Positions 56,301 through 63,901 of a stretch of 64,000 nucleotides of DNA are shown here, piece after piece. A program made the translations under genes and the position numbers. The notes below the pieces were generated by a model. It had not been told where the DNA came from. It worked only from the letters and a program-made list of their open reading frames with translations, and made no database searches. The stretch comes from Bacillota bacterium (lineage in GTDB: Bacteria > Bacillota > UBA4882 > UBA8346): positions 41,809 through 105,808 of the forward strand of contig JAFABB010000036.1 in NCBI GenBank assembly GCA_023426245.1. Reading direction: 5' to 3'. Position 1 is the stretch's first letter. Every line of letters begins with the position of its first letter.

Positions 56301-57198
56301 AGATTATAATATTGTTGAGGTTGAATATGTTATACGCCGCTTACTAAAGGCTGGGAGACCTCGAACGACAATGAATTTTTGCCAATTTAATTTGAAGAAT
56401 ATAAATACCATTCTCCTTACTGAAATATTAGAGCAAATACTTCAACAAGATGAACTGAATGGGCCAAAATTGGATTCATGGCATATCGGTGAAGCGATAA
56501 ACCATTTAGAGAAATCTGAAAATGTCGAACGAAGCCATTTAATCAGCCTTGAATTTGCTTTAATCCCATTACTTGGTTATGATGGTGAACAACGTGCTGA
56601 GTTGCTTTGCGAAGCAATAATGACTGAGCCGCGTTTGTTTACCGAATTAATTTGTATTTTGTATAAGCCGGAAAATCGCGATAGGGAAGTATCATCCCAG
56701 CCTTCGGAATGGGCAGTAGATAGTGCATGGCATTTACTTCATCAATGCAGTCGATTACCAGGTACCAGACAAGACGGTACCATTGATCATGATGTTTTTT
56801 TAAAATTTATTAAAGAAACAAGAGAACTTTGTAAAGAGGAGGATAGGTTAACTGTTTGCGATATTACGTTAGGAATGATTCTTGCTCATTCACCCCCAGA
56901 TTCCGATGGAGTCTGGCCATTCAAACCAGCACGGGACGTCCTGGAATATCCTGATCATGAAGAAATGCGCAATGGTTTTCAAACTGGTATATTTAATAAA
57001 CGAGGTACTTTTTGGCGCTCTTTAGATGAAGGAGGAACACAAGAGCGTAAATTAGCTGAACAATACGATAATTATGCGCGTATCTTGGGCAATTCTTATC
57101 CGAATTTATCAACTGTATTACAGGCAATAGCTCGTGGTTATGAGAGAGAAGGACGACGAGAAGATCTAGAAGCAAGATTACGTAAAGAAAGTTATTAA
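53395..57198 (+). CDS. Large nuclease-like/NTPase-like protein of unknown function (defence candidate)
   Basis: A 1267-residue soluble protein with no signal or membrane helix. Residues 1-165 look like a PD-(D/E)XK-type nuclease fold: Glu31, Asp52 (PGWDGQ), Glu72 (SYWEFS), Lys81/82 and DYFKRT, then LVIVTARRW. The last acidic motif is ExS rather than ExK, so activity is uncertain. Residues about 185-350 follow the pattern of a STAND-like NTPase core (GTFYSIRADSIEEAIAFACA) with no Walker A GKT. The remaining 900 residues are helix-rich, repeat-like and probably form a sensor. The gene is AT-rich, monocistronic, next to an integrase remnant and convergent with an ATPase gene. I recognise a recurring family of uncharacterised accessory proteins but no assigned function. 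Confidence 0.75.
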   Translation: MKVTATQINEWATTIVDRGELPRLVRRLIHEIGTPSQVAFPAGDSTNLPGWDGQLVIEQGNSWVPKGKSYWEFSCEVNITKKANEDYFKRTKQTNDEERLNSTLVIVTARRWSQKSQWKLTKKDEGKWANLFAYDADDLEQWMEQCPAVMLQFAEELGLAGPGVESLKRYWDRWSNQSKPPISNEAFFVDRENSYQHFITDIRQRLENGQGTFYSIRADSIEEAIAFACACLIKYPDLDANSLVVNELNGWRFVEQNSSLKIVIAAQPDVAENAINRNNLLTIVPYATGDIVGYYRGSIGSLNNNNLILERPNIYEFKKALINIGLEESDATRLASRTGRSWSIFRRHCALNPAIQSPNWLNSSQARALSTLCLLGGWTGGMASDREIVAYLSGRIYEEVERDLRYLSRQDDSPVLEIGEIWKAKSPLELLDLYGSQITRDELDRFFNIAQQVLITPDPGLELPDEKRYASSIYGKERPYSEILIKAICDTLIKLSVNGVQIPSLLVADIDSRIASFVRNLLIDADWTRWLSLSSFLPCLAEAAPNAFLYAIEVSLAKPDTPVICLLTETNNSGLFGSRCWHADLLWALETLAWAPELLSRVVFILARLTHVEIKGNWGNSPRETLTDIFRSWLPQTAANLEQRIQMLDQLIAREPDIAFELLDRLINIGHDTATPTARPKWREYDAGVGRGVSRTEQMRMLIAAADRLITISKGNAQRLARLIEKFDTFDDERVRKSLALIDQCINSNMSDDDKEVIRAALRKIIHWHRNYDKIQGEELDKNLQPIEDLYEKFLPNNLIVRHHWLFTNGWVELPARERDDYRAHGKLLEDLRIKALKEVYTSKGFLGIEEFILACPNQLFIGYGLTKLGFGIDQLADWTTEKWNDPSWHNSLRLTINGLLTMLESVTSKELIINVLERCKKYNWDNECIANFLALGRFERVTWEIVASCNTEIENIYWEIVNPGFIFKDYNIVEVEYVIRRLLKAGRPRTTMNFCQFNLKNINTILLTEILEQILQQDELNGPKLDSWHIGEAINHLEKSENVERSHLISLEFALIPLLGYDGEQRAELLCEAIMTEPRLFTELICILYKPENRDREVSSQPSEWAVDSAWHLLHQCSRLPGTRQDGTIDHDVFLKFIKETRELCKEEDRLTVCDITLGMILAHSPPDSDGVWPFKPARDVLEYPDHEEMRNGFQTGIFNKRGTFWRSLDEGGTQERKLAEQYDNYARILGNSYPNLSTVLQAIARGYEREGRREDLEARLRKESY

Positions 57199-57772
57199 AT
57201 TCTAGAACTTAGCCGAAGTTAATTAAAATACATTTTTTGGTGGTTTTTTAGCTTAGTTTGACCTGGAATATGCTACAGGGGGAATTAATTAATGTATGGG
57301 TAAATGGAAAAATTATAAAGAAATAAAAGCGGGAAAATATCCTATCACATATTTGTTTTGTACGATACAAATATATAAATAAGGAAAGAAATCTACTCCA
57401 TATAATGAATGATTTAAAGTTCACGGGAAAACTCATCTATTTAAATTTTGTTCGTTAAATACTAATATTATGAGGCTTCTCAAAATGCTCATAAACACTA
57501 ATAAAGCATGGTTCTTCCGGGTTAATCTTAGGCATTTAGTTGTTTCTACCTGACAATTAAACAATTTACTCTATTTTTTATCGTTTCAAAGTTAACTCGA
57601 TTTACCAATTCGGGGAGAGGCGGTATCCGACCGTAACTGACAAAATCCGCGGCTTTATGTCTTAGCCACCCTATGCTGATAAATCCCACCGGAACCATGG
57701 AAGGTGAAAGTGGGTCATTTATAAAATTAACATTTGCTTAAGAAGGAGTGGCTTGTCCAATTAAAGAGATTG
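57199..57772. other. AT-rich gap between convergent accessory genes
   Basis: There is no credible gene in these 574 bases. A GC-richer block at about 57600-57715 (with CCCAC...GTGGG arms near 57688-57715) looks foreign to its surroundings. It may be the end of a decayed insertion sequence, possibly of the IS21 type by its wording, but I cannot show inverted ends or a transposase fragment. Confidence 0.25.
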
Positions 57773-59464
57773 TCAGTTGTTTATCTTTTCATAACAGTTC
57801 GAGCAAAGTCCTTTTTTTAGGAAAGCGGGATGTGATGTATATACAATTGCCTGACAATGTGGACATTTTATTGCCTCACCTATTTCTAAATAAAACCTTG
57901 TCAAATCCTCCTCTTCAAACGAAATCCGTCTTAGTTCGCGAAAATCCTGGATAATGTTAATTTGGTCAATTATATTTGTGTTCAACATAGAACGCTGTAA
58001 ATTCAAAGATGAATAACATCCGTAATCAATGGAATATATATTATAAACTACACCTACATTATCTTGATGCGAATAACCCGACTTGCGAAGATGTAAAACT
58101 CTTAAATCTATTAATCGTTGAATATTTTTATCATTTGAAATTTTATTTGGTATTAAAAACTGAGCCCTTTTCTTTTCAAGGACTATTTTTTGGACGATCT
58201 TTTCAAGAAGTAGTTTTGTCTCGGCATTTTTATCGATTTCCTTTTTTTTATCAGTTTCGTACCATATTACAGTTGCTTCACGAATATCTTTGATACCAAT
58301 CCTAGATTCTGGTTTAGTCGTACTTGCGATATAATTTAAAAATGATCTAACAAAGATATTTAGAAAATCACGAGGAATACCAGCGGATGCTACGAAAATA
58401 TCTGATAATGCATGGTTAGTTAGAAACTCATTAATAAAATTCTGATTTATTCCTTTTTGGTCGTCAAAATACGGTTCTACAATACTTTCAGAATAAAACT
58501 TAAAATGCTTATAAAGCATATTATTAAAAAATAACCTTGTTTGTGCAGGATTTATTTCATAAACGAATTTGTCATCAATTGGCACACTAAAAATATCGCC
58601 ACCATCCTCTAACCCGTATCTTTTACCATTTTGTTCAAATGACATAGATGTTCTTCTCGGAATAGCAGCTATTTTTAATATTAAATTTGAAGCAATAAAG
58701 GAACGTTTTAATAACTCTGCAAGATATGGTTGAATTTCAAGATCTATTTCTGACCATTCGTCTAAAAGGAAAACTATCTTTGCATTGTTTAGCAAATTAT
58801 TCAAATTAGAAAAGGCAATGTTGATATCTGAAAATGAAATATATTTTATTTTTTTATCTACAGTTTTTTGCACAGTATCCCTCGCAAACTGAAGAAGAGC
58901 AGAGGGATTAGACGCAATATTTAATGATGCAGCAATTTTAACAATCTCTTCTTCGGAAAATTCTATATCACCTAATTTTGATATTAAGCTACCTTGAATA
59001 TGTAGATTTAGAGTATCAAGAACATTGAAAAAGGCTTCAGATTTTGTTTTTTCTAATACATTACTAATATTGGAAAAGTCGGATAAGAAAAAGATAAATT
59101 TAATGTTTTCAATAATTGAATTGAATAGTTCAATTATTAAATGTTTGAATAGCAGTACAGAAGTTAAAGATTTATCCTCTATTCCGCTTGAAATTAGTGG
59201 CAATATTTTTCTTAGGTCTAAATAAATCGGTATCCATTTCTTATCATCGTATGAACTAATTAATTTTTCTTGAAACGTCCGAAGCAGAATGGTTTTACCA
59301 CTCCCTCTTCTTCCATAGATAACCTGATTTTGTTGATTATTGATTGAATCAATTATTTCATCACCAACATATAATTTCTCACAGTTATCATCTATTTTTT
59401 CTGCTCTTAATAAATCAGTAAGTTTATTCACAATTACTCTTACTTCATTATCTTGTATATTCAC
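57773..59464 (-). CDS. AAA/STAND-type ATPase with C-terminal zinc ribbon
   Basis: A 563-residue P-loop ATPase. Walker A is GRRGSGKT (residues 51-58), preceded by the short N-terminal helix region (residues 1-45) typical of ORC/STAND-like ATPases. Walker B is IVFLLDEWSE with Asp235/Glu236, and a later AAIPRR segment could be the sensor. The C-terminal part ends in a zinc ribbon (CPHC...CSNC). I start at GTG 59464 because GGGAGG lies 7 bases upstream; the frame is open to ATG 59539 but without such a site. The gene is very AT-rich. Its end faces the end of the 1267-residue gene. The function is unknown. Confidence 0.8.
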   Translation of the reverse strand: MNIQDNEVRVIVNKLTDLLRAEKIDDNCEKLYVGDEIIDSINNQQNQVIYGRRGSGKTILLRTFQEKLISSYDDKKWIPIYLDLRKILPLISSGIEDKSLTSVLLFKHLIIELFNSIIENIKFIFFLSDFSNISNVLEKTKSEAFFNVLDTLNLHIQGSLISKLGDIEFSEEEIVKIAASLNIASNPSALLQFARDTVQKTVDKKIKYISFSDINIAFSNLNNLLNNAKIVFLLDEWSEIDLEIQPYLAELLKRSFIASNLILKIAAIPRRTSMSFEQNGKRYGLEDGGDIFSVPIDDKFVYEINPAQTRLFFNNMLYKHFKFYSESIVEPYFDDQKGINQNFINEFLTNHALSDIFVASAGIPRDFLNIFVRSFLNYIASTTKPESRIGIKDIREATVIWYETDKKKEIDKNAETKLLLEKIVQKIVLEKKRAQFLIPNKISNDKNIQRLIDLRVLHLRKSGYSHQDNVGVVYNIYSIDYGCYSSLNLQRSMLNTNIIDQINIIQDFRELRRISFEEEDLTRFYLEIGEAIKCPHCQAIVYTSHPAFLKKGLCSNCYEKINN

Positions 59465-59539
59465 GATTAATCCTCCCGTCTTTTTTATATAGTATTTTAT
59501 CTTCTGCTGGAGAAAACATGTTACTATTCTTGCAAACAT

Positions 59540-60101
59540 GCAGATTCGCTCTTAGGGGAATTTATTTCTTTGTTTATCGGAAATAATTCACTTCAATAAT
59601 ATTTTCTATATATTTCTATAAAGAGTACATAAATCCTTTGCAGGAAGATAATTCTATTATTGAGGATAATACTAGATTATTTATATAGTATGTATTCCCG
59701 AATTGTTATTGGATATTTCATTGATATAGAAAATCATGCAAATTCCGTTTTAAATAATGAAAGGCAAAGCGGTAATCAGATATCATGTCGACACTCCCGA
59801 CGTCAAGCTTATAAATCGAACCTGTTCGGGTTCTGTCAAATTGGACTTATAATTTTTAAAAAAACTCCCATCAAATAAATGATAGGAGTTTTTTTCTTAT
59901 TTTCATGAATATATTCAAATAATTCTCCCAGTCTTGCCTGATAATAAAACAACTTACTTAATTGTTTGGTCCAGACAAAGGGTTAGGCAATATGAAAGTA
60001 CTACATGGAGCGCCCCAATTAAACACAAAATAAACACCACACATAATTATACCAACAACGATTTTAAAATCGTCTCACCGAAAATTCGTGAAATCTTGGT
60101 C
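59540..60101. other. AT-rich gap with terminator
   Basis: This stretch holds the upstream region of the ATPase gene and a strong terminator hairpin at 59858-59895. I see no convincing gene; open frames here are short and compositionally random. Confidence 0.4.
59858..59895. terminator. Rho-independent terminator
   Basis: AAAAAAACTCC...ATCA pairs with TGAT...GGAGTTTTTTT around a 6-base loop with one mismatch; A and T runs on the two sides make it usable in both directions. No adjacent gene clearly uses it, hinting that a gene has been lost here. Confidence 0.7.
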
Positions 60102-60185
60102 CAACACTCCGACATCATCCAACGTATCGTTAGCTATGCCATTGCGAGTGCATTTTTACCCAGGTAATAGCTTTCAGGAAGCTTA
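60102..60185 (+). pseudogene. Remnant of a second GxxExxY gene
   Basis: About 80 bases match the 5' end of the GxxExxY gene at 62692 (shared CAACACTCCGACATCA, then ATTGCGAGTGCATT against ATGCGAGTGCATT). It carries a one-base shift and a stop at the GNGFPE position, and the rest of the gene is missing. Confidence 0.7.
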
Positions 60186-60509
60186 TTTCTTTTTCTTCAC
60201 AGTCTCAATATAATTCGTAATCATCGCGAGCAGAAAAGCTTCTTCCTCTTTACCCATAACTCCCTGATTATCCCGTAATATCGCTGCTACTTGATTTTCA
60301 AAGCTATTATCATCTCTACCCAATAAATGATCCGTGGTGACATTGAAAAATTTGGCAATGGATTTAATCATGTCAAGATCCGGGAAAGCCCGATCCGTTT
60401 CCCATTTTGCCAAAGCATCCCGATTAATCGAAAGTTGTTCGGCTAGTTCTTTCTGGGTTAGACTTTTATCTTCCCGTAATTCTTTTAAGCATTTTCCAAA
60501 TGTGCTCAT
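60183..60509 (-). CDS. XRE-family transcriptional regulator
   Basis: A 108-residue regulator of phage or mobile-element type. The Cro/cI-like HTH occupies residues 5-60 (LTQKELAEQLSINRDALAKW, ETDRAFPDLD, VTTDHLLGRDD). The C-terminal 45 residues are helical and probably dimerise. It is divergent from the small gene at 60690 with about 180 bases between them, the usual layout for a repressor and the gene it controls. A degraded copy of the same pair lies at 63425-63852. Confidence 0.9.
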   Translation of the reverse strand: MSTFGKCLKELREDKSLTQKELAEQLSINRDALAKWETDRAFPDLDMIKSIAKFFNVTTDHLLGRDDNSFENQVAAILRDNQGVMGKEEEAFLLAMITNYIETVKKKK

Positions 60510-60689
60510 TTTTCACACTCCGTTAATTACAGGATACATCAGAGGCAAAATTATTACTATATTTGTGAAAAACAATCCCATAAACCTTGATCTTTGGTAA
60601 TTTTTAGAATATAATTGGGAATATAATTCACAAAAAAGTTCTTCTAAAATTTTAAGCTTGTAGTTTATAAAAATAAGGAGGTCCTCCAC

Positions 60690-60998
60690 ATGCTCGACTC
60701 TACCAGCGGTGGCATTTATCAATTCATCTTCGAGCGCTTAATCCAGATTCATGACGAAATCGTCTTCCATGACCCGGAATACCGGAAACTTGGGGAAGAA
60801 CCGCAACAACTCATGAAACAACTGAATGAAGAGTTAACTCCGGCAGGTCAAGAAAGGTTGGATCGCTTCGATTGCTCCCGGACGGAACAGATGAACCGCC
60901 AGGATGAGTTGATATACAGCCAGGCATTGATGGACGGGATTTTGTTTGGTTACTGGGTAGCCTTGGTTGGGCGGGGAGTGGAGAAGATCAAAGTGTGA
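60690..60998 (+). CDS. Small conserved protein, DUF6809-like
   Basis: A 102-residue acidic, helical protein with a strong AAGGAGGTCC ribosome site. It begins MLDSTSGGIYQFIFERLIQI, has HDPEYRKLGEE and a C-terminal DGILFGYWVALVG. This pattern (early aromatic helix, PEY segment, C-terminal F-x-x-G-x-x-x-G helix) resembles DUF6809-type small proteins of Firmicutes mobile elements; the assignment is tentative. It is divergent from an XRE regulator, which may repress it. A truncated, frameshifted copy lies at 63632. Confidence 0.7.
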   Translation: MLDSTSGGIYQFIFERLIQIHDEIVFHDPEYRKLGEEPQQLMKQLNEELTPAGQERLDRFDCSRTEQMNRQDELIYSQALMDGILFGYWVALVGRGVEKIKV

Positions 60999-61148
60999 TC
61001 GACTCACCCCATCAGCGACCTGATCGGCATGAGTCCATTAACTACTATGCCCCTCCCTTTGACCGTCGGTACTGTATGAACGTGAAAGGGAGGGGCAGGT
61101 CGGAGGAAGCAGCATAAAGTGAAGCTTTTTTAATTGAGCGGATTCAAG
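60786..61148. repeat. Segmental duplication, copy A
   Basis: This segment, covering the last two thirds of the DUF6809-like gene and its downstream hairpin, is repeated at 63628-64000 with scattered substitutions and small indels. Copy A keeps the gene intact. Confidence 0.85.
61048..61097. repeat. GC-rich hairpin repeat, copy 1
   Basis: TGCCCCTCCCTTT and its exact complement flank a 24-base spacer. Related hairpins occur at 61196-61265 and 63902-63951. It may terminate the DUF6809-like gene, but recurrence suggests a dispersed element. Confidence 0.65.
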
Positions 61149-61195
61149 ATTGTTTTTGGATGGTTTTTTGTGATAAAAGCCGTGATAAAACCGAT

Positions 61196-61265
61196 CTTCC
61201 CCTCCCTTTCACGAAAATTTAGCAGCTTCGGCATCATAAGATGCCGGCAGTCAAAGGGAAGGGAG
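61196..61265. repeat. GC-rich hairpin repeat, copy 2 (diverged)
   Basis: CTTCCCCTCCCTTT and AAAGGGAAGGGAG form imperfect outer arms. They enclose a perfect inner stem CGGCATC-ATAA-GATGCCG (61229-61246). Downstream, TCGACTCACCCCATCAGCGA near 61325 is shared with sequence following both DUF6809 copies. Confidence 0.6.
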
Positions 61266-61453
61266 CAGCAAACAGACAGCTACAGGCACTTAAGTAATTG
61301 GAGGGGAGAGTTGAAACAGTCAAATCGACTCACCCCATCAGCGACGAGAAAAAAGGTGATCGAACAGTTGATGAATTTACAGAAGTGAGTTTGACCCGCA
61401 ATCTTTCACAATTGTCATCATACCTAATAATTTTATCTTACAAAGCGAATTTT

Positions 61454-61482
61454 AAAAGAGTTTCCATTGTAGAAACTCTTTT
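61454..61482. terminator. Rho-independent terminator
   Basis: AAAAGAGTTTC and GAAACTCTTTT form a perfect 11-bp stem with a 7-base loop; the A and T ends make it bidirectional. A second imperfect inverted repeat (CCAATAG...CTATTGG, 61521-61565) follows and lies just after the end of the HTH gene at 61604. Confidence 0.7.
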
Positions 61483-61603
61483 AATTTAGATTATAATCAA
61501 ATACAAAAGAGGAAGTGTCTCCAATAGGCCCCATAACCTTTATACGATATGGGGTGCTCTATTGGAACCTAATTTATTTGTCCCGGCACATTGATCAATT
61601 GCT

Positions 61604-61846
61604 CTAAAATTCTTCATCTTCTGGTTCTTCAAGAAGTCTAACATGATTTTTAGAGGGAGATCCATATTTTTTAATCTCCTCTTCATTCATTGGCCGGCTC
61701 ATTACTAGAGGCTCTTTTAAACTTCTAAAAATAGCTTGGCAGGTTTCTGAACTTACACCGGTTTTTTTAGAGACATGTGACGGCCATTCTCCTGCCAGTA
61801 TTAACTCTTTAGCTTCATCAAGTTGCTTTTTAGTAGCTCTAGTCAT
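61604..61846 (-). CDS. Small HTH-containing protein
   Basis: An 80-residue protein with GGGGGG about six bases before the ATG. Residues 7-45 (EAKELILAGEWPSHVSKKTG, VSSETCQAIFRSL) fit a resolvase/Hin-like helix-turn-helix. The C-terminus is acidic (EEPEDEEF). It may be a small regulator of the mobile region. A 14-bp palindrome lies 28 bases upstream and could be its operator. The exact family is not recognised. Confidence 0.65.
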   Translation of the reverse strand: MTRATKKQLDEAKELILAGEWPSHVSKKTGVSSETCQAIFRSLKEPLVMSRPMNEEEIKKYGSPSKNHVRLLEEPEDEEF

Positions 61847-61873
61847 TTTTTCCCCCCATTAAATTGACCTCAA

Positions 61874-61887
61874 AATGGTATACCATT
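61874..61887. promoter_or_regulatory. 14-bp perfect palindrome, candidate operator
   Basis: AATGGTATACCATT lies 28 bases upstream of the small HTH gene, within its probable promoter. It may be the site of autoregulation. Confidence 0.35.
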
Positions 61888-61919
61888 CCCTCCGCTTGTC
61901 ATAAGTGGTTTTTCATGTT

Positions 61920-62291
61920 TCAACTGCTTGCAATTGATATTAGCAGATGTTCCAAAGCGTTGTTTAATCTTTTTACCGCCCAATAAACCCGAGCTTCTTT
62001 ATCTACTTTTCCCTCAGCAATCGTTTTAATGTTTATCGGGCATACGTTGGCCTCTTTTAGTTTTTCCATTTCTTAGGCCAAGGCCGTCACATAATAACAT
62101 TCTGCTTCCGAATATATTTTAACGAGTCGGGCCAGATAGGAAGAAAGTTTAATCTGACGATCTTTTACCTCAATGATGTCATCCCCAATCCCCTTATCAA
62201 CATCTTTCATAACTTGATTGAGCCAAGGAAGTAATTTCGTGGCCCAATCAATAAAATATTTGCGTTCTTCAAGATTAATACCATTTAACAT
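61920..62291 (-). pseudogene. Small mobile-element protein interrupted by one stop codon
   Basis: One frame of 124 codons is broken only by TAA at 62073-62075. The first part (72 residues, start ATG 62291 with AAGGGA upstream) ends SEAECYYVTALA. After the stop it continues in the same frame as EMEKLKEANVCPIN...RLNNALEHLLISIASS to TGA 61920. Composition and helical character are continuous, so the parts look like one original protein with a point nonsense change. Alternatively, the second part could be made from ATG 62069. I do not recognise the family. Confidence 0.55.
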
Positions 62292-62400
62292 GATAAAAAT
62301 TTCCCTTACAATATTTTATTAATTGATGCATAAATCGCCACTTTCTTTCTTACAAAATTTCATAGCTACCCTGTCCACTTCAAAAAATACGTCTGAGTAA

Positions 62401-62436
62401 AAAATAGAGCTTAACTTTTCAATTAAGCGCTATTTT
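62401..62436. terminator. Rho-independent terminator
   Basis: AAAATAGAGCTTAA pairs with TTAAGCGCTATTTT with one mismatch and is followed by further T residues. Confidence 0.65.
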
Positions 62437-62535
62437 TTTGCCGGATGAATTTTTGCACCCGACAAGTACAGATTATTAATAAAATTAAAAACCCAATATT
62501 TATGGCTCATTCAAAATACCTATTTTTTTATAAAT

Positions 62536-62561
62536 ATACCGGGGACTAGTTTCCCCGGTAT
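62536..62561. terminator. GC-rich hairpin after the tRNA fragment
   Basis: ATACCGGGGA and TCCCCGGTAT form a perfect 10-bp stem around CTAGTT, with T-rich flanks on both sides. Read on the minus strand, it lies about 85 bases after the tRNA-Arg fragment and could be the original tRNA terminator. Confidence 0.6.
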
Positions 62562-62589
62562 TTGTATTTTTAATCTAATTTAATCTGGA

Positions 62590-62611
62590 TTGCAGCAAAT
62601 TTGCAGCAATT
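62590..62611. repeat. Tandem TTGCAGCAA repeats, possible integrase-binding site
   Basis: TTGCAGCAAAT is followed directly by TTGCAGCAATT. Such short direct repeats are common next to tRNA attachment sites used by tyrosine integrases. They lie about 33 bases beyond the 3' end of the tRNA fragment. Confidence 0.4.
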
Positions 62612-62643
62612 TGGCCTTTCTTTAGTCATAAATCTTTATAAAG

Positions 62644-62689
62644 TGGCGCGCATGGCTGGAGTCGAACCAGCGGCCAACGGATTAGAAGG
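62644..62689 (-). pseudogene. 3' half of tRNA-Arg(TCT), attachment-site scar
   Basis: On the minus strand the sequence runs from the anticodon loop CTTCTAA through a variable region and the T-arm GCTGG-TTCGACT-CCAGC to an acceptor end with encoded CCA. The D-arm and the 5' acceptor half are missing; GxxExxY sequence begins there instead. 3' tRNA fragments of this length are the usual trace left by integrating islands. It cannot make a functional tRNA. Confidence 0.75.
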
Positions 62690-62691
62690 AT

Positions 62692-63072
62692 ATGCAACAC
62701 TCCGACATCACCCAGCGTATCATCGGTTGTGCCATGCGAGTGCATTCTACCCTGGGCAACGGCTTTCCGGAAGTCATTTATCAACGAACCATGGCTCTTG
62801 AAATGGAAGCTGAAGGACTGAATTTTGAACGGGAGAAATCCATGTTAATTTATTACCAGGGCAAGGATATCGGTACCCGACGGGTGGATTTTTTCGTGGC
62901 AAATTGTGTGATGGTCGAATTAAAAGCACTGATTCAACTGGAGGATGTCCACTATGCTCAGGCCCGGAATTATCTTGAAGCGTATCATATTGAAGTAGGA
63001 TTATTGATTAACTTCGGGGCCAAGAGTTTGGAATTTAAGAGAATGTACAACACCAAGATTGACCAGGATTAG
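62692..63072 (+). CDS. GxxExxY protein (PD-(D/E)XK-like)
   Basis: A 126-residue protein of the GxxExxY family (PF13366). The naming motif is GFPEVIYQRTMALE. Nuclease-type residues follow as RRVDFFV (Asp) and VMVELKAL (Glu-x-Lys), and the C-terminus LINFGAKSLEFKRM is standard. The start codon has GAAGGA only two bases away, and the gene begins at the break point of a tRNA-Arg fragment. Family members are widespread and carried with dispersed repeats; their function is unknown. A truncated second copy lies at 60102. Confidence 0.88.
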   Translation: MQHSDITQRIIGCAMRVHSTLGNGFPEVIYQRTMALEMEAEGLNFEREKSMLIYYQGKDIGTRRVDFFVANCVMVELKALIQLEDVHYAQARNYLEAYHIEVGLLINFGAKSLEFKRMYNTKIDQD

Positions 63073-63424
63073 TTAGGATTAGACGGATTATTTTGGGGGT
63101 ACACGATTAATTGGGGTTGAATGGTGTGAATGCCTATTTGTTTGTCGGATAAATAAGGGATTGAACCAGGATTAGTCAGGATTAATCGCCTTTTTCAAAG
63201 GCACGGATGACACAGATTAAAAGATTCTATTTCTGAATTAATCTTAAGCAATTAAACAATAAGCTCAAGTGTAACGTTTTTTAGAAGAAAGTACCTAGCA
63301 GCAACAAAAAAATCCGTCCCATCCGTCTAATCCGGCGCCTTCTCGAAGAGAAGGCGAGTAATCCTGGTTCAGACAGTGTTTTAGGCAACATTGCTACTGA
63401 ATTTTCCAATGGTCTAAGCTTTCG
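63073..63424. repeat. GxxExxY-associated short repeats
   Basis: No gene fits here. The stretch carries repeated words such as CCAGGATTAG (63064, 63170) and, inverted, TAATCCTGG near 63360, together with ATCCGTCTAATCCG near 63325. Such GGATTA/TAATCC repeats commonly flank GxxExxY genes. A short GCCTTCTC/GAGAAGGC hairpin is at 63338-63355. Confidence 0.5.
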
Positions 63425-63617
63425 CTATTTTCTTTTCTCCGCCCTTCCCACCAAATAATCGATACTGACCTTAAAAAAAATCAGCAGACTCAATCAATGC
63501 ATCTATTTTTGGCTTTCTCGTCCCGGTTTCATAACGGCTAATCGTTGCTTTTTTGGTTTTAAATATCGCTGCCAATTTTTCTTGGGTTAACCCGGCTTCT
63601 TTTCGTAAAAGTATCAT
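63425..63617 (-). pseudogene. XRE-family regulator broken by a homopolymer frameshift
   Basis: From ATG 63617 (AGGAGA upstream) the frame encodes a Cro/cI HTH (LRKEAGLTQEKLAAIFKTKK, ISRYETGTRKPKIDALIESA) and hits TAA right after ADFF. Removing one base from the T8 run (63473-63480 on the plus strand) restores the family C-terminus KVSIDYLVGRAEKRK, ending at 63425. It is either a real one-base insertion or a sequencing error in the homopolymer. Confidence 0.75.
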
Positions 63618-63631
63618 TCTTTCTCCTAAAA

Positions 63632-63852
63632 CTGGGGGAAGAACCGCAACAACTCATGAAACAACTGAATGAAGAGTTAACTCCGGCAGGTCAAGAAAGG
63701 TTGGATCGCTTCGATTGTTCCCGGACGGAACAGAGAAGGGCCAGGATGAGTTGATATACAGCCAGGCACTGATGGACGGGATTCTGTGCGCGCATATGCG
63801 CGAGGATATTGGGTGGCCTTGATTGGGCGGGGAGTGGAGGATCAAGGTGTGA
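63632..63852 (+). pseudogene. Truncated, frameshifted copy of the DUF6809-like gene
   Basis: Lacks the first third of the gene at 60690. The frame matches from LGEEPQQLMKQLNEELT to the SRTEQ segment, then a one-base deletion leads to a stop. Further on, a palindromic insertion disrupts the DGILFG helix. It lies 14 bases from, and divergent to, the broken XRE gene, mirroring the intact pair at 60183-60998. Confidence 0.8.
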
Positions 63853-63901
63853 TCGACTCACCCCATCAGTGACCTGGGCGGCATGAGTCAATCGGTAGCT
63901 A

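Noticed and set aside
57600..57720. Possible IS21-type insertion sequence end
   Set aside because: The wording is suggestive and the base composition differs from the surroundings, but no transposase fragment, inverted end pair or target duplication can be shown.
59660..59878. 72-codon frame upstream of the terminator at 59858
   Set aside because: It has no ribosome site, random-looking composition, and runs into the terminator stem.
61134..61388. 84-codon frame across the hairpin repeats
   Set aside because: It runs through the repeat copy and its inner hairpin, shares sequence with non-coding flanks of the other copies, and has no ribosome site.
62601..62801. 66-codon frame containing MAGVEPAANGLE
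   Set aside because: This is the well-known false translation across a tRNA 3' end; the real features are the tRNA fragment and the GxxExxY gene in another frame.
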